DNA from: Brachypodius melanocephalos | Lineage: Eukaryota; Chordata; Aves; Passeriformes; Pycnonotidae | Assembly: GCA_013398615.1 (NCBI GenBank) | Contig: VZSR01003371.1 | Span: 4,099,439-4,163,438, forward strand | Direction of reading: 5' to 3' | Length of the DNA: 64,000 nt | Shown here: positions 62,051 to 64,000 of the stretch, piece by piece | How the letters are laid out: every line of letters begins with the position of its first letter | Numbering within the stretch: position 1 is the first letter of the stretch | The notes under the pieces: generated by a model | Database searches by the model: none | What the model was told of the DNA's origin: nothing | What the model saw: the letters and a program-made list of their open reading frames with translations, nothing else | Position numbers and translations under genes: made by a program

Positions 62051-64000
62051 AGAACTGATATCTGTTTATGGTCAGATTTTATTCCTATAGTCATGATGAA
62101 TCTATTTCTTCTGCCTTCATTGGGACTAAAATCTAGAAACAACCATAAAAGTTACGATATCTGCCCCTGTGAATTGAAATCTTTGCTCTAGGGAGGTTTC
62201 ATACATCAGACTGGAATAATTTTTAACTTAAATTCATTTAACGACCTAGCAATTAAGGAATACCTTCTCAAGTGTGCTTTTTACATTTAATTATATTTGT
62301 ATTTTTTATACATGTAAAATATAAATGCAGACTTTGGAATAAGAAAAATGAAAAATGGTCACAGTAAAGGTTCATATGTTGAACTGCTGAATGTTTTAAT
62401 TATTTTGTGTCTTATTTTCATGCTAACGTTATTCCTGTAGAAAATAAAAATATTTCAGAATTCTCATAAAAGTTGAACCTGGTCTAACTTAATAAAAGTT
62501 AGGTGAAAATTACAAAATTATAATCTGATATAGGATAGTTTTATGTTCACATGACTTCTAATAAGTGGGAAAAAAAATTAAACTACACCCAAGTTTTACA
62601 CAGCCTTATGATAATCACTAGAAATATGACAGTGCCAAATGTAGAATTTATTCCTCATTTAATAGCTAACAATATTATATATAATGTATGCAGTATTATA
62701 CTATGTAAAAATATTTTAATTTAAAATTAGCAATATAGAGCTACTCACAGGAAATTATTTTTATACATTGATTCCAATATTTTTGAGAGTTTATTGATCT
62801 ATTATCATAATTATTATATTATAAATAATAAAAAGTATTTATATTATATTATATTATATTATATTATATTATATTATACTATATCAGAAGAATATTATTA
62901 AATATATATTATCACCACAACATGTTCTTTATGTAAAATGTAACCACATAATTGTGTTTAAATTGCTTATTATTTTTCAATATTTTTCTACTTTTAATAA
63001 CTATATTTTCAATATTATTTTAACTTATATTTTCATACTATAATTATCCTCTTCAGTTTTGAGGAATAGGTTAAATTTTAGTGGCCCGTGGCTTTACTAT
63101 AAGCTTCTATGTTCAGGTCATATAGCATTAATATTTCTTTCAATAAAATTCTATAATTTTAGGGAGGATTTTTTCTTTATTTTGTGACATAATGTTACCT
63201 TTACTAAATATATGTGTTGTCCTACATGGGCTGGCATAGTCTGGTTGTGTGCCATGTGGAGCTTTCCTGAACTTGCATATAAGAAAAATACAGCTACGCA
63301 GGTCTAGCCCTTTTCAGATTTTTTTTTTTTTTACATTTGTTACAAATTATTTCAACATTATGGAAAAATGTACACACACCTTTTTATTCTTTCACACTTA
63401 CCCAGACAAAGAAAGATTTAACAGAAGACAAAATAAATCAGGAAAGGTTAATTTAAAAATCAAGAGGATTGAGCAATGTCTGTTTTCTTTTACATTTGTT
63501 TAAGTAACTTTTAAGAAATCAGAAAGTATTTTAAAAATTGTGATAAATGGTCTTACTGCCTTTGGAGAAATGCAAACAATTATGCAGAGTTCTTAATTCC
63601 AATTTTTTTCTCTGTGTTATTTTCTTTCTAAATCTTGGTGCAGAACTTCATCGATAAATTGAGTAACATCACAAATTTTCACTTCTGAAAAAGAAAACCC
63701 ATTCCTCATTCTTAATACATTAGGTAAGATCCACTGCATTCTGTCCCCCTTTCCTAAAGATATTCATAAATATATGACCAGTTATTAACAAGAATTGAAA
63801 ATCCTCTGGCTCATCTTTGGTAAGCCCAAAGGTCAATGATCACCTTAACAGAAAAATCCTAAAAATTTAAGCTTTCACTGGAAATAAACATCAAAGATTT
63901 TGATTAAATAATGACTTTTGTTCTACTGAGGAAAGGAAATATTGGCTTTCTCCTTCCTCTCTGGGGTCAGTTGCAATCATGGCAGAGTTCATATTTTATT
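62051..64000. other. AT-rich intergenic tract
   Basis: Strikingly AT-rich to the window end, with many ATATT, TTATAA and AATATTT words and no gene seen. The frame at 63249-63503 is a low-complexity chance product (poly(T)-derived Phe run). Confidence 0.6.
62837..62880. repeat. (ATATT)n microsatellite
   Basis: Eight or so tandem ATATT pentamers. Confidence 0.95.

Noticed and set aside
13600..64000. Exons of RNF212, SPON2 or TMED11, expected from synteny
   Set aside because: No peptide in any frame resembled their RING, spondin/thrombospondin or GOLD-domain motifs as I remember them.
1..64000. CRISPR array, bacterial operon or viral gene set
   Set aside because: No regularly spaced direct repeats, no prokaryotic gene layout and no viral protein motifs were seen. 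All signals are vertebrate nuclear DNA.

Overview
The window is vertebrate nuclear DNA, almost certainly avian. It carries many 3'-truncated CR1 LINE copies ending in the typical ATTCTATG-like octamers. Its one recognisable gene encodes an FGFRL1 protein (fibroblast growth factor receptor-like 1) of bird/tetrapod type, split by introns with canonical splice sites. I cannot name the species from the sequence.

Layout. Positions 1-9240 hold the 3' half of FGFRL1 on the + strand: an intron (1-2555), the Ig-II exon (2556-2840), an intron (2841-5643), the Ig-III exon (5644-5997), an intron (5998-8830), and the terminal exon with transmembrane segment, cytoplasmic tail and stop codon (8831-9240). 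The three exons join in one frame, all at phase 1 boundaries. The signal peptide, Ig-I and linker exons were not found and must lie to the left. The 3' UTR follows, with a likely poly(A) signal at 10592 and a possible distal one at 13535.

From about 13.6 kb to 64 kb I recognise no protein-coding gene. This ~50 kb holds scattered CR1 fragments on both strands, microsatellites, poly(A)/poly(T) tracts, one 10-N gap, and several repeat-poor AT-rich blocks with homeobox/POU-like cores and retained CpGs. These blocks look like conserved non-coding (enhancer) elements: about 16.3-17.1, 27.5-28.2, 45.7-46.3, 50.5-50.7, 52.8-53.1, 53.6-54.0, 56.5-57.3 and 61.65-62.05 kb. Conservation could not be tested here, so these are candidates only.

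Two short exon-like islands (32686-32765 and 29195-29445) are open and flanked by splice-like signals but match nothing I recognise. The far right end (about 61.8-64 kb) is markedly AT-rich. The simplest reading is a developmental receptor gene followed by a large intergenic, possibly regulatory, interval. I see no bacterial-type system, CRISPR array or viral gene.
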